The notes under the pieces: generated by a model | Told to the model about the DNA's origin: nothing | Databases searched by the model: none | The model's input: only the letters and a program-made list of their open reading frames with translations | Assembly: GCA_910587815.1 (NCBI GenBank) | Contig: CAJUNK010000006.1 | Span: 61,803-125,802, forward strand | DNA length: 64,000 nt | Source of the DNA: Candidatus Gastranaerophilales bacterium | GTDB taxonomy: Bacteria > Cyanobacteriota > Vampirovibrionia > Gastranaerophilales > Gastranaerophilaceae | Direction of reading: 5' to 3' | In this document: piece by piece, positions 17,223 to 26,931 of the stretch | Position numbering within the stretch: the first letter of the stretch is position 1 | How the letters are laid out: every line of letters starts with the position of its first letter | Program-made: the position numbers and the translations under genes

Positions 17223-20200
17223 TTAGCCTGTAGTCTTTAAATATTTATCAATAATGGAAAGGAATTTTCTTTGTTCAAAATCATCCTTTTGAATAAATTC
17301 TTGAACATTAATTCTTTCATACATTTTATTCAACACACTACGTTTTACAGATGTAAGCACAATAACAGGTATATCAAAATGTGATCTTTCCATTCTTAAT
17401 GTTTTAACAAATTCTAAACCATTCATGCCAGGCATTTCCTGATCTGTCACAATTAAATCAAATTTTTCATTCTCTAGAGCCTTCAGCGCTTTTGTAGGCT
17501 CATCAAATGCTTCCACCTGATAACCGCAATTTATTAATATATTTTTCTGCAAAGTTCTTGTTGTAAGAGAATCATCAACAATAAGAATTTTCTTTTTTGC
17601 ATTCGCCTCAAGCTTCTGTGCCTTTGTAGAAGGAATGATATTGTTTGAAATTTTTCTTGAAAGCGTAGTATTTAAAACATCTGTCATATTTAAAATAAGA
17701 CACATTTCACCACTTGCAAGAGTAGTAATTCCTGCAATATTTTTCACCCTAAATAATGGTGGGGAAAGTTTTTTATGCAAAATTTCCTGATCTGCAATTA
17801 ATTTTTCTATAATAATACCAAGCCTTGAATTTTCCGATTCAACAATAACAAGTGTATACTTTTCAGCTTCCCTCGGCTTGTTTTCAAGTTCTAAAATTTG
17901 AGATAATGTATAAACCTGTATCACTTCACCATTATGAATATAATGATTTTTTCCATCTCTTACAAAAACATCGGTTGGATTTATTCTTAATACCGTTTGA
18001 ATAGATGAAGCAGGCAGCGCGTATAATTGCCCTTGTTCCATAATAATAAAGGTTCTTAATGTTGCCATTGTAGTTGGCAATTCCATTGTAACAAGGGTCC
18101 CTTTGTTTAATTCTGAGTACACATCAATTCTTCCATTTAATTGGGAAATTTTTGTGTGCACAATATCAAGCCCAAGCCCCCTGCCTGACAATTCTGTTAC
18201 AGTATCGCCAGTAGAAAAACCAGGATAAAATATCAAATTTACAATTTGTTCTTCAGGCATGCTATCGGCTTCTTCTTGAGTTAAAAGCTCTTTTTCTACA
18301 GCCCTTTGTTTTATCTTCTCTACATCTATACCTTTGCCATCGTCTTTAATATTTATAACAATTTTGCTTTCTTTTTGAATAGCCTGAATTGCAATATTTC
18401 CAATCCTGTTTTTGCCAAGTTTTTCACGCACATCAGGAGTTTCAATGCCATGGTCAATTGAATTTCTTATTATATGCATAATAGGAATTTTTATATCTTC
18501 AATAATTTTTTTATCCGCAGAAACATCTGCTCCTTCAATCTTGAAATCTATTTCCTTGCCTTTGTCTTTTGCAATGTTATGCACCATTCTTGGAAACAAA
18601 CCAAAAACAGTAGATAGAGGCAAAATACGCATATTTTTTACCATAGATTCAAGCTCTGATGAAGTCGAATACAATTTTGAATTATTTTCTTGCAATTGTT
18701 TCATTAAACTATCAATGCTTTTTACAATTGTATTCATTCTGTCAAAATTCGTATTATGCAAGGATATCAATTGCTTATTATATCCAATAAAGGACTGTAC
18801 ACTTCTAAGCCCCTCATCTCCAAAAGAATTTGCAAGATATTTTTTATCAAAAAATTTCATATAATAGCCAACTTTATGATAATTTTTTTGCAGCTCTACA
18901 AAATCATTTTGTAAATTCTTTGCAAGGCCCAAAAGTTCTCTAGTCTTAATTCTTGTGATAATTAAATCCCCAATTTGATTTACAAGCTGATCCAGTTTAG
19001 ATGAATCAACACGAAGCGTTTTAATTGCGGTGGTGTCAAAATTCGTAAGCCAATCATTAGAGCTCAACTGCTGCATTTTGATTTTGGTTTTGCTTTTTTT
19101 ACTTTGAATTTGATTTGTGTTATTCAAAGAAAACTGCACCATCTGTTCCATTATCGTAGCTTTTTGATTCAAAAGCTCAATATCTTCAGACATATCCTTA
19201 AAAGAAGATTTTGAAAATTTATTCTCGATAATATGTCCTGCAACTTCTGCAATTTCTTTAATTATTACAATTGTATCTTTGTCGAATGGAGAATTATTAT
19301 TTTCATAAATTGCAATAATTCTTAATATAGTAACAAATATTTTTTTGAAATCATCATCTTCAATTCTTGAAATTGTTTCATTAATAAGGCTTTTGATTTC
19401 TGCTAGATTAATTTTGTTCTCTAAAAGGGTGGGGACTTTTTGTGCGATATTTTTTGTTAATTCCAAAAGCTCGGTGTTTTTTAATTTTTCAGATGGTGTA
19501 GATACCTTTGGTGCTTCATTTTTATACGCTTTTGGTTCTTTTGACACCAGCTTATATGCATTTTCGTAATAATTTTTAACCGCTATGTCTTCATTCCTAC
19601 AGATTTGATTAAAATTCTGCACTAATTCATTTATTTTTAAATTCAAATCCAAAACAAGATTGTGCGCAGAATCAATATTGCTGCCTTGTGCATCTTTAGT
19701 AAGATTTTCCACAATATTATTAATATTATCTATTAATTTGTCTGCATCCTTTAATCCAGTTTCATATAAAACATCGGACAATTTTTTTAAAGGTTGTTTA
19801 ATATCTGAAATTTGCCCAAAATCGTTTTCTTGAGCACATTTAGAATATATAAAAATAATTCCTGTAAGACAATCTTCAATACTGTTTAGATTTTTTAATA
19901 TTTTCTTTTTTAATTCTGAAAATTTTACAGATTCTTTTTCAAACTGTGTAGTACCAGTTTTATGTTCTTCAAAATCAGCAACAATCGCTTCCAGTTTCTC
20001 AATATGTATATTAATTTCATCACACACATATTCACTTTTTTGCTCTATTGTTCTTTCTATAAGCATAGATATCAAAGAAAGAGCGCTTGAAATTGTATCA
20101 GTTATACTTGTTGTAGGAACAAGTTTTTCTTCTTTTACAAGGCCTAGAATATCTTCAATTTTATGGGCAATATTTTGAATGTTATTAAAACCAAGCATTC

Positions 20201-20372
20201 TTGCTGAACCCTTTAAGCTATGGGCATCTCTAAAAAGATGCATAGCAATGTCAAGATTATTGGGCTTTTGCTCAAGGATAAGCAAATTTTTATCCATGGA
20301 TTGCAAAATTTCCCCGCTCTCTTGCTGGAATATATTTAAAATTTCATCAAGCTCTTCTTGTAAAAATTCCAT
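17223..20372 (-). CDS. cheA: CheA-type hybrid kinase with N-terminal HPt and C-terminal receiver
   Basis: 1049 residues. Domain order: HPt (1-105, phosphorylated H51 in DAHSLKGSARML), a long helical region (110-450), dimerisation domain (about 465-600, around RVDSSKLDQLVNQIGDLI), HATPase (about 605-775, N box HIIRNSIDHGIETP, GFSTGDTVTELSGRGLGLDI), CheW-like domain (about 780-910) and receiver (about 925-1045, LIVTDQEMPG). CheA with its own receiver is the PixL/Hik-type arrangement of cyanobacterial pilus taxis and of ChpA-type surface-motility systems. No flagellar genes are present. It is preceded by the MCP gene and followed by an HD protein and a TPR protein. Confidence 0.93.
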   Translation of the reverse strand: MEFLQEELDEILNIFQQESGEILQSMDKNLLILEQKPNNLDIAMHLFRDAHSLKGSARMLGFNNIQNIAHKIEDILGLVKEEKLVPTTSITDTISSALSLISMLIERTIEQKSEYVCDEINIHIEKLEAIVADFEEHKTGTTQFEKESVKFSELKKKILKNLNSIEDCLTGIIFIYSKCAQENDFGQISDIKQPLKKLSDVLYETGLKDADKLIDNINNIVENLTKDAQGSNIDSAHNLVLDLNLKINELVQNFNQICRNEDIAVKNYYENAYKLVSKEPKAYKNEAPKVSTPSEKLKNTELLELTKNIAQKVPTLLENKINLAEIKSLINETISRIEDDDFKKIFVTILRIIAIYENNNSPFDKDTIVIIKEIAEVAGHIIENKFSKSSFKDMSEDIELLNQKATIMEQMVQFSLNNTNQIQSKKSKTKIKMQQLSSNDWLTNFDTTAIKTLRVDSSKLDQLVNQIGDLIITRIKTRELLGLAKNLQNDFVELQKNYHKVGYYMKFFDKKYLANSFGDEGLRSVQSFIGYNKQLISLHNTNFDRMNTIVKSIDSLMKQLQENNSKLYSTSSELESMVKNMRILPLSTVFGLFPRMVHNIAKDKGKEIDFKIEGADVSADKKIIEDIKIPIMHIIRNSIDHGIETPDVREKLGKNRIGNIAIQAIQKESKIVINIKDDGKGIDVEKIKQRAVEKELLTQEEADSMPEEQIVNLIFYPGFSTGDTVTELSGRGLGLDIVHTKISQLNGRIDVYSELNKGTLVTMELPTTMATLRTFIIMEQGQLYALPASSIQTVLRINPTDVFVRDGKNHYIHNGEVIQVYTLSQILELENKPREAEKYTLVIVESENSRLGIIIEKLIADQEILHKKLSPPLFRVKNIAGITTLASGEMCLILNMTDVLNTTLSRKISNNIIPSTKAQKLEANAKKKILIVDDSLTTRTLQKNILINCGYQVEAFDEPTKALKALENEKFDLIVTDQEMPGMNGLEFVKTLRMERSHFDIPVIVLTSVKRSVLNKMYERINVQEFIQKDDFEQRKFLSIIDKYLKTTG

Positions 20373-20407
20373 TGATTAACCTAAAAAATACTGCCCAAAA
20401 TACTCAA

Positions 20408-21460
20408 TTATTCATCCAAAACATTGGTTTTAATTGATTTAGTTAATATGTGCAAATTTTCTATATTCTTATAGTTTTCTTCTGTAATTTTAAAATTAGA
20501 TTCAAGCATATCGGTTAATTCTTTAATTTGTCCGCCAGTATTTTGTGTATCTTTTTGAAGTTTTTGGGCAGAAGATATTATTTCATTAACACTTGTTGAT
20601 ATCTCATCCATAAAGCTAATCAGCTGCTCAATATTATTACCGATACTGTGTGCTAAATCAATCCCGGATTCAATTTCTTTTGTGCCTTCTTCTGTTGCCA
20701 TAACTGTAGAATTTGTTGTCTGTTGGATATCTGTAATTAACGACGTAATTTTTGTTGTTGCCTGTTTAGATTCATCCGCAAGTTTTCTAATTTCGCCTGC
20801 AACAACTGCAAACCCCTTACCATGCTCCCCTGCTCTTGCAGCTTCAACCGCAGCATTTAGCGCAAGAAGGTTGGTTTGCTCTGCTATATCTTCTACAACA
20901 CCAATTGTGGATGATATTGACTGGATAAACTCTGACAACTCAAGAATCAATTCTGCAATTGTTTGGATTTTGTGTCTTATTGCAAACATTTTTTCAATAT
21001 TTGCTTTAACTGCCAAATGTTCTGTATTTGTAAAATCTAAAGAATGATGGGTTTTTGCCTTTGCATCATTAATCACTTCATTCATTGATGTTATATATTC
21101 TTTAAGATTTTCAATAAGGGACACTATATTTGTTAATTTTGCAAAAGAAAGATTTATGTTTTCTTTTTGGCTATTTGTTGTTGTTTCAATCTTTTTTGTT
21201 TCATCATCAGTTTGGTCAATAACATTATATACAACAACATCAATACTTTTCTTGAGCTGTTTTTTTGTAAATTCAAAAACCAATACAGCAAGTATAAAAA
21301 GAAATACTATAATGGCTGTCATAATTACAGGTTCAAGCTCTGCATGCTCTGCAACAAAATACAAAACAAGAAATATAAAAAACAACACTATAATATCAAT
21401 GGTACTTTTTTGAGCAAGATCATTGGCTAGAGTATTTCTTTTTTTTTCATCTTTAAACAT
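20408..21460 (-). CDS. Methyl-accepting chemotaxis protein without an external sensor domain
   Basis: 350 residues. Two adjacent membrane helices (about 22-40 and 46-65) are joined by a six- to eight-residue turn, so there is almost no periplasmic domain. No HAMP domain is evident. The signalling hairpin tip is canonical: NLLALNAAVEAARAGEHGKG followed by FAVVAGEIRKLADESKQATT. It should form trimers of dimers with the CheA and double-CheW proteins encoded next to it. A receptor of this shape probably senses through partners, membrane state or the cytoplasm. It starts 62 bases from the divergent response regulator gene at 21522. Confidence 0.92.
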   Translation of the reverse strand: MFKDEKKRNTLANDLAQKSTIDIIVLFFIFLVLYFVAEHAELEPVIMTAIIVFLFILAVLVFEFTKKQLKKSIDVVVYNVIDQTDDETKKIETTTNSQKENINLSFAKLTNIVSLIENLKEYITSMNEVINDAKAKTHHSLDFTNTEHLAVKANIEKMFAIRHKIQTIAELILELSEFIQSISSTIGVVEDIAEQTNLLALNAAVEAARAGEHGKGFAVVAGEIRKLADESKQATTKITSLITDIQQTTNSTVMATEEGTKEIESGIDLAHSIGNNIEQLISFMDEISTSVNEIISSAQKLQKDTQNTGGQIKELTDMLESNFKITEENYKNIENLHILTKSIKTNVLDE

Positions 21461-21521
21461 ATTTCCCCTTTTTCAAAAAATAATGTATAATCTATTTTAA
21501 TTATATTAGATAATCAAAATT

Positions 21522-22961
21522 ATGGCAAAAAAAGTTCTTATTATTGATGATAGTATTACACAATTAAGCAGTCTAAAGATTTTCTTTAAACGTGCAGATT
21601 TTGAAGTAGAAACAGCGCAAGATGGCGTGGATGGCTTTCTCAAGGTTTACAGTACTACTCCTGATTTAATTATTTCAGATGTTTTAATGCCTCACCTTGG
21701 CGGGTTTCAACTTTGCAGATTGTTAAAAAGCAACCCCGAAACAAAACAAATACCCATCATTATGCTTACAGTTTTAGATAAAAAACTTGATAAATTTTGG
21801 GCATCGCAATCTGGCGCAAACCGTTTCATACAAAAAGATTCGGATTTTAAAAACATAATTCAAATAGCTGAAGAAATTATAAAAGAATTTCCTGTAACAC
21901 AAAGATACAAAGATACTCTTAAAACGTTTGAATTTGATGAAGAAGGCATTATTCCGCAAATAAATAAAATCCTGGATGATGCTCTTATGAAATCCACCAT
22001 TACAAACGAATTTAGAGATTTAACAGATTACACAAGCGATGACAAGGTTATTGCAGATAAAATATTAAAAATATTATCTACAATAATTGAATATGAAGCA
22101 GCTTGCATCTATTTTCATTCGCCTGATAGAACCGCTAAAAAAAGACTTATTTTTGACACACAAAACTGTACATTAAAAGATGGTGTGTTCTTAGACATTT
22201 GGAGACAAGTTTTACCTGATTGCCTGGAAGATTTTGAAATAGAAACTTCAAGCAATAATGATGGCGAAAACCTTGTAGAAAGCGCGGATGAATTTCAATC
22301 AAGAAAAGAATTTGATTTTTATTATGAAAACAATTTGATAGGAAAAGTTTGTTTTTATTCTACTCAAAATGTTGAATGGAATAAATTAAAATTTATGCCA
22401 ACAGCAAAATCAGAATTGGATTTGTATTTAAGATTAAAATATCTTTATGTTAAAACTTGCTATTTATCAATAACAGATGAACTTACAAAATTATATACAA
22501 GAAGACATTTAGACAGTGTTTTAACACAAGAATTTGAAAGGGCAAAAAGATACGGAACAATAATTTCCGTTGCAATGGCAGATATAGATAATTTCAAAAA
22601 AATTAACGATAAATTTGGTCATCAAGCAGGAGATTATGTCCTTCGCGAAATTTCAAAAATATTTACAGATACTTTAAGAAAAACAGATTTTGTATACAGA
22701 TATGGCGGAGAAGAAATTTGTATTTTAATGCCTGAAACATGCATCCAAAATGTTATTATGCCATTAGAAAGAATACGCAAAAACATTGAGAATAAAACCT
22801 TTATTCACAACGACCAAAAAATAGATGTTACAATAAGTATTGGTGCTACAACATATTCAAAAGATATGCGCACGCCTTCTGATTTAATCGAAAAATCAGA
22901 TGTTGCATTATATAAAGCTAAAAAATCAGGAAAAAATAAGGTTGTTATAGAAAATGAATGA
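21522..22961 (+). CDS. Response regulator with GGDEF diguanylate cyclase output
   Basis: 479 residues. The receiver (1-125) has D9/D10 and phosphoacceptor D53 (ISDVLMPHLGG). A central region (about 170-300) may be a GAF-like fold, but this is weak. The C-terminal GGDEF domain (about 315-475) has SITDELTKLYTRRHLDSVLT, an A-site GGEEI in YRYGGEEICILMP, and an inhibitory RxxD site (RKTD) just upstream. The GGEEI variant is compatible with activity. It probably makes cyclic di-GMP in response to phosphotransfer from the neighbouring CheA, tying the chemosensory array to surface attachment. It overlaps the CheW gene by 8 bases. Confidence 0.92.
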   Translation: MAKKVLIIDDSITQLSSLKIFFKRADFEVETAQDGVDGFLKVYSTTPDLIISDVLMPHLGGFQLCRLLKSNPETKQIPIIMLTVLDKKLDKFWASQSGANRFIQKDSDFKNIIQIAEEIIKEFPVTQRYKDTLKTFEFDEEGIIPQINKILDDALMKSTITNEFRDLTDYTSDDKVIADKILKILSTIIEYEAACIYFHSPDRTAKKRLIFDTQNCTLKDGVFLDIWRQVLPDCLEDFEIETSSNNDGENLVESADEFQSRKEFDFYYENNLIGKVCFYSTQNVEWNKLKFMPTAKSELDLYLRLKYLYVKTCYLSITDELTKLYTRRHLDSVLTQEFERAKRYGTIISVAMADIDNFKKINDKFGHQAGDYVLREISKIFTDTLRKTDFVYRYGGEEICILMPETCIQNVIMPLERIRKNIENKTFIHNDQKIDVTISIGATTYSKDMRTPSDLIEKSDVALYKAKKSGKNKVVIENE

Positions 22962-23991
22962 ACTTACAGCTCCTGATAATATCCAGGAAAATGACGTTTA
23001 CATTTTTGTAAAAATCGGAGAAGTTTCCTATGCTTTTCCGGCACTTTGCATACTTGAAATTATAAAACTTGTAGAACTTGAATACCCGGAAAAGATGCCT
23101 GCCCATATCGCAGGTGTTCTTGAATACCAAGGCAAAATAATACATATTATTGACCTTAGAACAATCCTTAGTATAGAAACTAAAGACTACGACATCAATA
23201 CCCATATTTTAATGATTAAGGGAAAAGATTCCATCTATGGCATAATTGCAGATAAAGTTACAGATATTAAAAGAATTGATACAAATATAATTGCAACCCC
23301 GCCGCATACTGTATTAAGTTACATTACAAAAGGCATATACATTGATGATGCCAAAAGCACTACAGTTATAGATTTAGATTCGCTTGAAAGCTGGATGAAA
23401 ATCAGCGCAAAAAGCGAAACAAACTATAGTGAAAAGGCTTCAAGGCTTTTGCCTAGAGACATCTCATCCAAAGAAATTCTTCACCAAAGAAGAATGCAGC
23501 TGGTTGAAAAAAATAAAAAAATACCATACAAGGAACTAGCAAATAAAGATGTCTATATCAGTTTTTTAATAGGAAATAATACATATTGCCTTGAAATAGC
23601 CTATGTAGGCGGCTTTTATAAATATTCAGAAACAAAAATGATAAAAGTTCCTTGTACACCTGAATTTGTAAAAGGTTTAATCAGCATAAAGGGTGATTAC
23701 CTCACAATTATTGATCTTAAAAAATATTTTGATAATGAATCTTCAAGCATAACTGAAAAATCTTCAATTATTGCAATACAATCAAAAGATTTTCATATAG
23801 GTTTCATTGTTGATGAAATATCAGATACTATGAATATCCAATCTGATGAACTACTTAAAAATAAAACCAAAGGAAAAAACTTAAAACAAGATACTAAAAA
23901 TGAAGTCACAGAATATGTAAGAAACGATAAACTATATCTTGTTTTAAATATTGCAGAAATTTTAAACAATGAAAAAATATATGTAGGCTAA
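22954..23991 (+). CDS. cheW: Double CheW-domain coupling protein
   Basis: 345 residues holding two CheW-like domains in tandem: residues about 12-150 (YIFVKIGEVSYAFPALCILE, then YPEKMPAHIAGVLEYQGKII) and about 190-335 (YISFLIGNNTYCLEIAYVGG, then VPCTPEFVKGLISIKGDYLT). Such fusions link receptors and kinase in an array, and one protein here could occupy two CheW positions. A 40-residue basic linker (LLPRDISSKEILHQRRMQLV) joins the domains. Translational overlap with the GGDEF regulator supports one signalling complex. Confidence 0.88.
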   Translation: MNELTAPDNIQENDVYIFVKIGEVSYAFPALCILEIIKLVELEYPEKMPAHIAGVLEYQGKIIHIIDLRTILSIETKDYDINTHILMIKGKDSIYGIIADKVTDIKRIDTNIIATPPHTVLSYITKGIYIDDAKSTTVIDLDSLESWMKISAKSETNYSEKASRLLPRDISSKEILHQRRMQLVEKNKKIPYKELANKDVYISFLIGNNTYCLEIAYVGGFYKYSETKMIKVPCTPEFVKGLISIKGDYLTIIDLKKYFDNESSSITEKSSIIAIQSKDFHIGFIVDEISDTMNIQSDELLKNKTKGKNLKQDTKNEVTEYVRNDKLYLVLNIAEILNNEKIYVG

Positions 23992-24033
23992 TATTTTAGT
24001 TGTTTTTTCAAAATTTAACCTTAAAAAATAATT

Positions 24034-24606
24034 ATGAAGAATATTTTAAAAATCTTAATATTATTAATATTTAGCTTTTTCATCTTTTGTGCACCATCTT
24101 TTGCAGATGAAACATTTGATGAAATATATGAAAAATTAGAACCCGCAGGGTTTGAATATATGTTTGGAATAGACCCTTATCAGGCAGAAGATTATGCAAA
24201 ATATATGTACTCACCCTATCCATTATTTAGAGTGGGGCTTCCTTTTATATTTAAAGATATAAAAATTGAACCAGGGTATTATATTTTAACCCCCAGAAAA
24301 AAAGATGGCAGAACATTTATATTATTCAAAGAACAAGGAAGAGTAAAATATTTAATACCCGTTTATAATATAGACATAGTAGACCCCTTATTTTACGACC
24401 AATATATTCCTGAAAAGAAAAAAGGATTTTGGGAAAAACTTGGCCAAAAAACATCAAATACTATAGGCAGAATGTTTCCAAAAAAAACTCAAAGAATGCC
24501 AGCCCCAAAGGCATATATCGAAGTAAATGATATTGATAGAGAATATTACCAGGTTATTCTATATTATGGAACGCAAAAATATTATATGATTTTTAAACAA
24601 AGATGA
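24034..24606 (+). CDS. Exported protein of unknown function
   Basis: 190 residues. A clear signal peptide (ILKILILLIFSFFIFCAPSF, cleavage likely after FADE or SFA) precedes a mature part rich in Tyr, Pro and Lys, with a basic Lys/Pro region around residues 130-160 (KKGFWEKLGQKTSNTIGRMF, then PKKTQRMPAPKAY). No known domain recognised. It sits 42 bases after cheW and 35 bases before another exported protein, so it may belong to the same transcript. Confidence 0.7.
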   Translation: MKNILKILILLIFSFFIFCAPSFADETFDEIYEKLEPAGFEYMFGIDPYQAEDYAKYMYSPYPLFRVGLPFIFKDIKIEPGYYILTPRKKDGRTFILFKEQGRVKYLIPVYNIDIVDPLFYDQYIPEKKKGFWEKLGQKTSNTIGRMFPKKTQRMPAPKAYIEVNDIDREYYQVILYYGTQKYYMIFKQR

Positions 24607-24641
24607 TAGAATAAAAAAGAGGGATAATTAGAGGAAAAATA

Positions 24642-25544
24642 ATGAAAAAACTTTTTATAATCTTCATTGTATTTGTTTTATCCGCCCTAAATTGCTATGC
24701 TGCAATTGATACAGATAAAATGCAAATTAAAACTATATTAAATAATATTAACAAATATTCTAACGAACATAATATTGATAAATTAAAACCCTATTATTCT
24801 AAAGATTATTTAAGTTATGATGGTTTTGATTACGATGCCTTTTTTGTATCTGTAAACGAAACTTTTAAAACATATCCTGATATTTTATACAAATCAAAAA
24901 TAAAATCTATAAACATTGCAGGAGATTTCGCCACCGTTGAAATGATTGATACTTCAACTTCTTCAAGACAAACACTTACACAATCTATAGTTGAAAACAA
25001 ACCTGTCTTAAACCAAAAATTAAACGGCTTTATGGAAAGTAAATGCCATTATATTGTCTACCTTAAAAAAATGAGAGGAAAATGGCAAATATATTCAGAT
25101 AATATAATAGCAGAAGAAACTGCAATAAAATATGGAAAAGCACAAGAAATCAACATGAATATAGTTTCTCCGCCAATTGCAAAAGAAGGCGAAGAATATT
25201 GTATTGGTTTAAACATTATAAACAAGCCAAAAGACTCTATAATGCTTGCATCATTATCTAGAGAAGAAATAAAATATCCACCAAAAATGCCATCAGATGC
25301 ATTTAGAAAAATGCCTACCGATGGAACATTAGAGAGAATTGTTATAGCAAATAAAAAAGGAATGAATGAATATTCTCTTGCCTCTGTTGGTATCACCGAA
25401 ATTTCTCTTAATGAAGAAAAAACTGCGATAAATTATCAAATGTCTGGCATTGCTTTTTTAATGAAAAGAGTAAATGTTTATGCAAAGAAAAATTCTGTTA
25501 ACAAAGAATACATAAATAAAATGCTAAATAAGGAGCCTTTATAA
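24642..25544 (+). CDS. Exported protein with an NTF2/SnoaL-like N-terminal domain
   Basis: 300 residues, preceded by a ribosome site (gagga). The signal peptide KKLFIIFIVFVLSALNCYA is probably cut by signal peptidase I, as the residues before the Cys (ALN) do not make a good lipobox. Residues about 25-165 have the helix-helix-sheet pattern of an NTF2/SnoaL-like domain (ILNNINKYSNEHNIDKLKPY, then FATVEMIDTS, then GKWQIYSDNIIAEE). The second half (about 170-300) looks beta-rich and is unassigned. The gene ends 5 bases before lspA. Confidence 0.65.
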   Translation: MKKLFIIFIVFVLSALNCYAAIDTDKMQIKTILNNINKYSNEHNIDKLKPYYSKDYLSYDGFDYDAFFVSVNETFKTYPDILYKSKIKSINIAGDFATVEMIDTSTSSRQTLTQSIVENKPVLNQKLNGFMESKCHYIVYLKKMRGKWQIYSDNIIAEETAIKYGKAQEINMNIVSPPIAKEGEEYCIGLNIINKPKDSIMLASLSREEIKYPPKMPSDAFRKMPTDGTLERIVIANKKGMNEYSLASVGITEISLNEEKTAINYQMSGIAFLMKRVNVYAKKNSVNKEYINKMLNKEPL

Positions 25545-25549
25545 TAATT

Positions 25550-26026
25550 ATGCCAAAAGATAAACAAGCTTTTATTTTATATATTTTGATGAGTTTAGTA
25601 TTGTGGCAATTAGGCATATCAATAAGAAATCTTTGCATAAGGCCTGATATACAACTTTTAACACAAAATGATCCGTTCATTTCTTTTGTGTATTTAAAAA
25701 ACACAGGAGGTGCATTCAGCCTGTTAAATAATTACACTAATATGCTTGCAGCTTTCGGTATAATTGCACTTATTTGCATCATTATTTATGCTTATAAAAA
25801 ATTGAAATTTAAAGATAAGTTCAAAATATTAACTATAACATCTCTCACAGCAGGCATCTTGGGAAATTTAATTGAAAGAATCTCAAACGGTTATGTAATA
25901 GATTTTATACAATTAAACTTTGTAAATTTTGCTGTGTTTAATTTTTTTGATATTCTAATCACTATATCAATAATACTCCTTGCAGGATATATCATCTATG
26001 AAGATATTAAAAAGCGAATCAGATAA
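25550..26026 (+). CDS. lspA: Signal peptidase II homologue with altered catalytic motifs
   Basis: 158 residues, four predicted membrane helices, normal length. The substrate-pocket Asn is kept (N51 in LKNTGGAFSLL), as is the VIDFI block at 116-120. The first catalytic Asp of the GNxxDR motif is Glu (GNLIER, E109), the FNxAD motif reads FNFFD (D134 kept, Ala replaced by Phe), and the N-terminal D-x-x-(S/T)K element is missing (LWQLGISIRN). It precedes and overlaps an rluD-type gene, a gene order seen in many bacteria. It presumably cleaves lipoprotein signal peptides, but activity of this variant is uncertain. The start ATG follows the upstream gene closely. Confidence 0.82.
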   Translation: MPKDKQAFILYILMSLVLWQLGISIRNLCIRPDIQLLTQNDPFISFVYLKNTGGAFSLLNNYTNMLAAFGIIALICIIIYAYKKLKFKDKFKILTITSLTAGILGNLIERISNGYVIDFIQLNFVNFAVFNFFDILITISIILLAGYIIYEDIKKRIR

Positions 26027-26927
26027 CATAAGAATTGATGCCGCAATTTTAAATATGCTGCCTGAAAATAATTTTACACGCTCTAAAGTTCAAAAAATGA
26101 TTGAAGATGGCAAAATAAGAGTAAATTCTAAGCCCACAAAACCTTCATATAAAATAAGATTAAATGATATCATTGAAATTGATGAAATGAACGAAAATAA
26201 CATTCTTGTTTCGCCTGAAAAAATAAAACTTGATATCATTTTTGAGGATGATTATTTTCTTATAATAAATAAGCCAAAAGGTATGCTAACCCACCCTACA
26301 CCCAAAAATAATAAAAATACACTTGTAGGTGCACTTTTAAACTATGGCTGCTCATTATCCAATATTCAAGGAGATGAAAGACAAGGAATAGTCCATAGAT
26401 TGGATAAAAACACATCAGGCCTCATTATTGCAGCAAAAACAAATGAGGCACATTTAAATCTTCAAAAACAGATTCAAACAAAAACTGCAAAAAGAAAATA
26501 TTTAGCTGTGGTTTATGGAAACATTGAACAAGATAACGGCATAATAGATAAACCGTTGGTTCATTATATGAACAAGACAGTAAAGATGAATGTTTCAGAT
26601 AATGGAAAAGAAGCAATCACGCTTTATAATGTTTTAAAAAGGTATGATGGTTTAACACTTTTAGAACTTGAATTAAAAACAGGGCGCACCCACCAAATCC
26701 GCGCACATTTATCTTCAATAAACCATCCTGTGTATGGAGATACATTGTATGGAGCAAAAGGTTTTAGGAGCAAAATAAATTTAAAAACAAATGAGCAATT
26801 ACTGATGTCATATTATCTTTGCCTAAAACATCCAAAAACAAATGATATAATGGAATTTCAACTCAATGAAGAAAGATATGATGAAGATTTTAAAAGATTT
26901 TTTAAGATAATAAATACAAAGGAGTAA
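25998..26927 (+). CDS. rluD: RluD-type 23S rRNA pseudouridine synthase
   Basis: 309 residues from the ATG at 25998 (MKILKSESDNIRIDAA). An in-frame ATG 18 bases upstream exists, but the later start sits at the usual distance from agga and fits the family N-terminus. An S4 RNA-binding domain (about 10-70, FTRSKVQKMIEDGKIRVNSK) is followed by the catalytic domain with the nucleophile Asp in GIVHRLDKNTSGLI and the substrate motif GRTHQIRAHLSSI. It overlaps lspA by 29 bases. The exact target uridines cannot be told; RluD-like proteins modify helix 69 or related sites of 23S rRNA. Confidence 0.9.
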   Translation: MKILKSESDNIRIDAAILNMLPENNFTRSKVQKMIEDGKIRVNSKPTKPSYKIRLNDIIEIDEMNENNILVSPEKIKLDIIFEDDYFLIINKPKGMLTHPTPKNNKNTLVGALLNYGCSLSNIQGDERQGIVHRLDKNTSGLIIAAKTNEAHLNLQKQIQTKTAKRKYLAVVYGNIEQDNGIIDKPLVHYMNKTVKMNVSDNGKEAITLYNVLKRYDGLTLLELELKTGRTHQIRAHLSSINHPVYGDTLYGAKGFRSKINLKTNEQLLMSYYLCLKHPKTNDIMEFQLNEERYDEDFKRFFKIINTKE

Positions 26928-26931
26928 TTTT

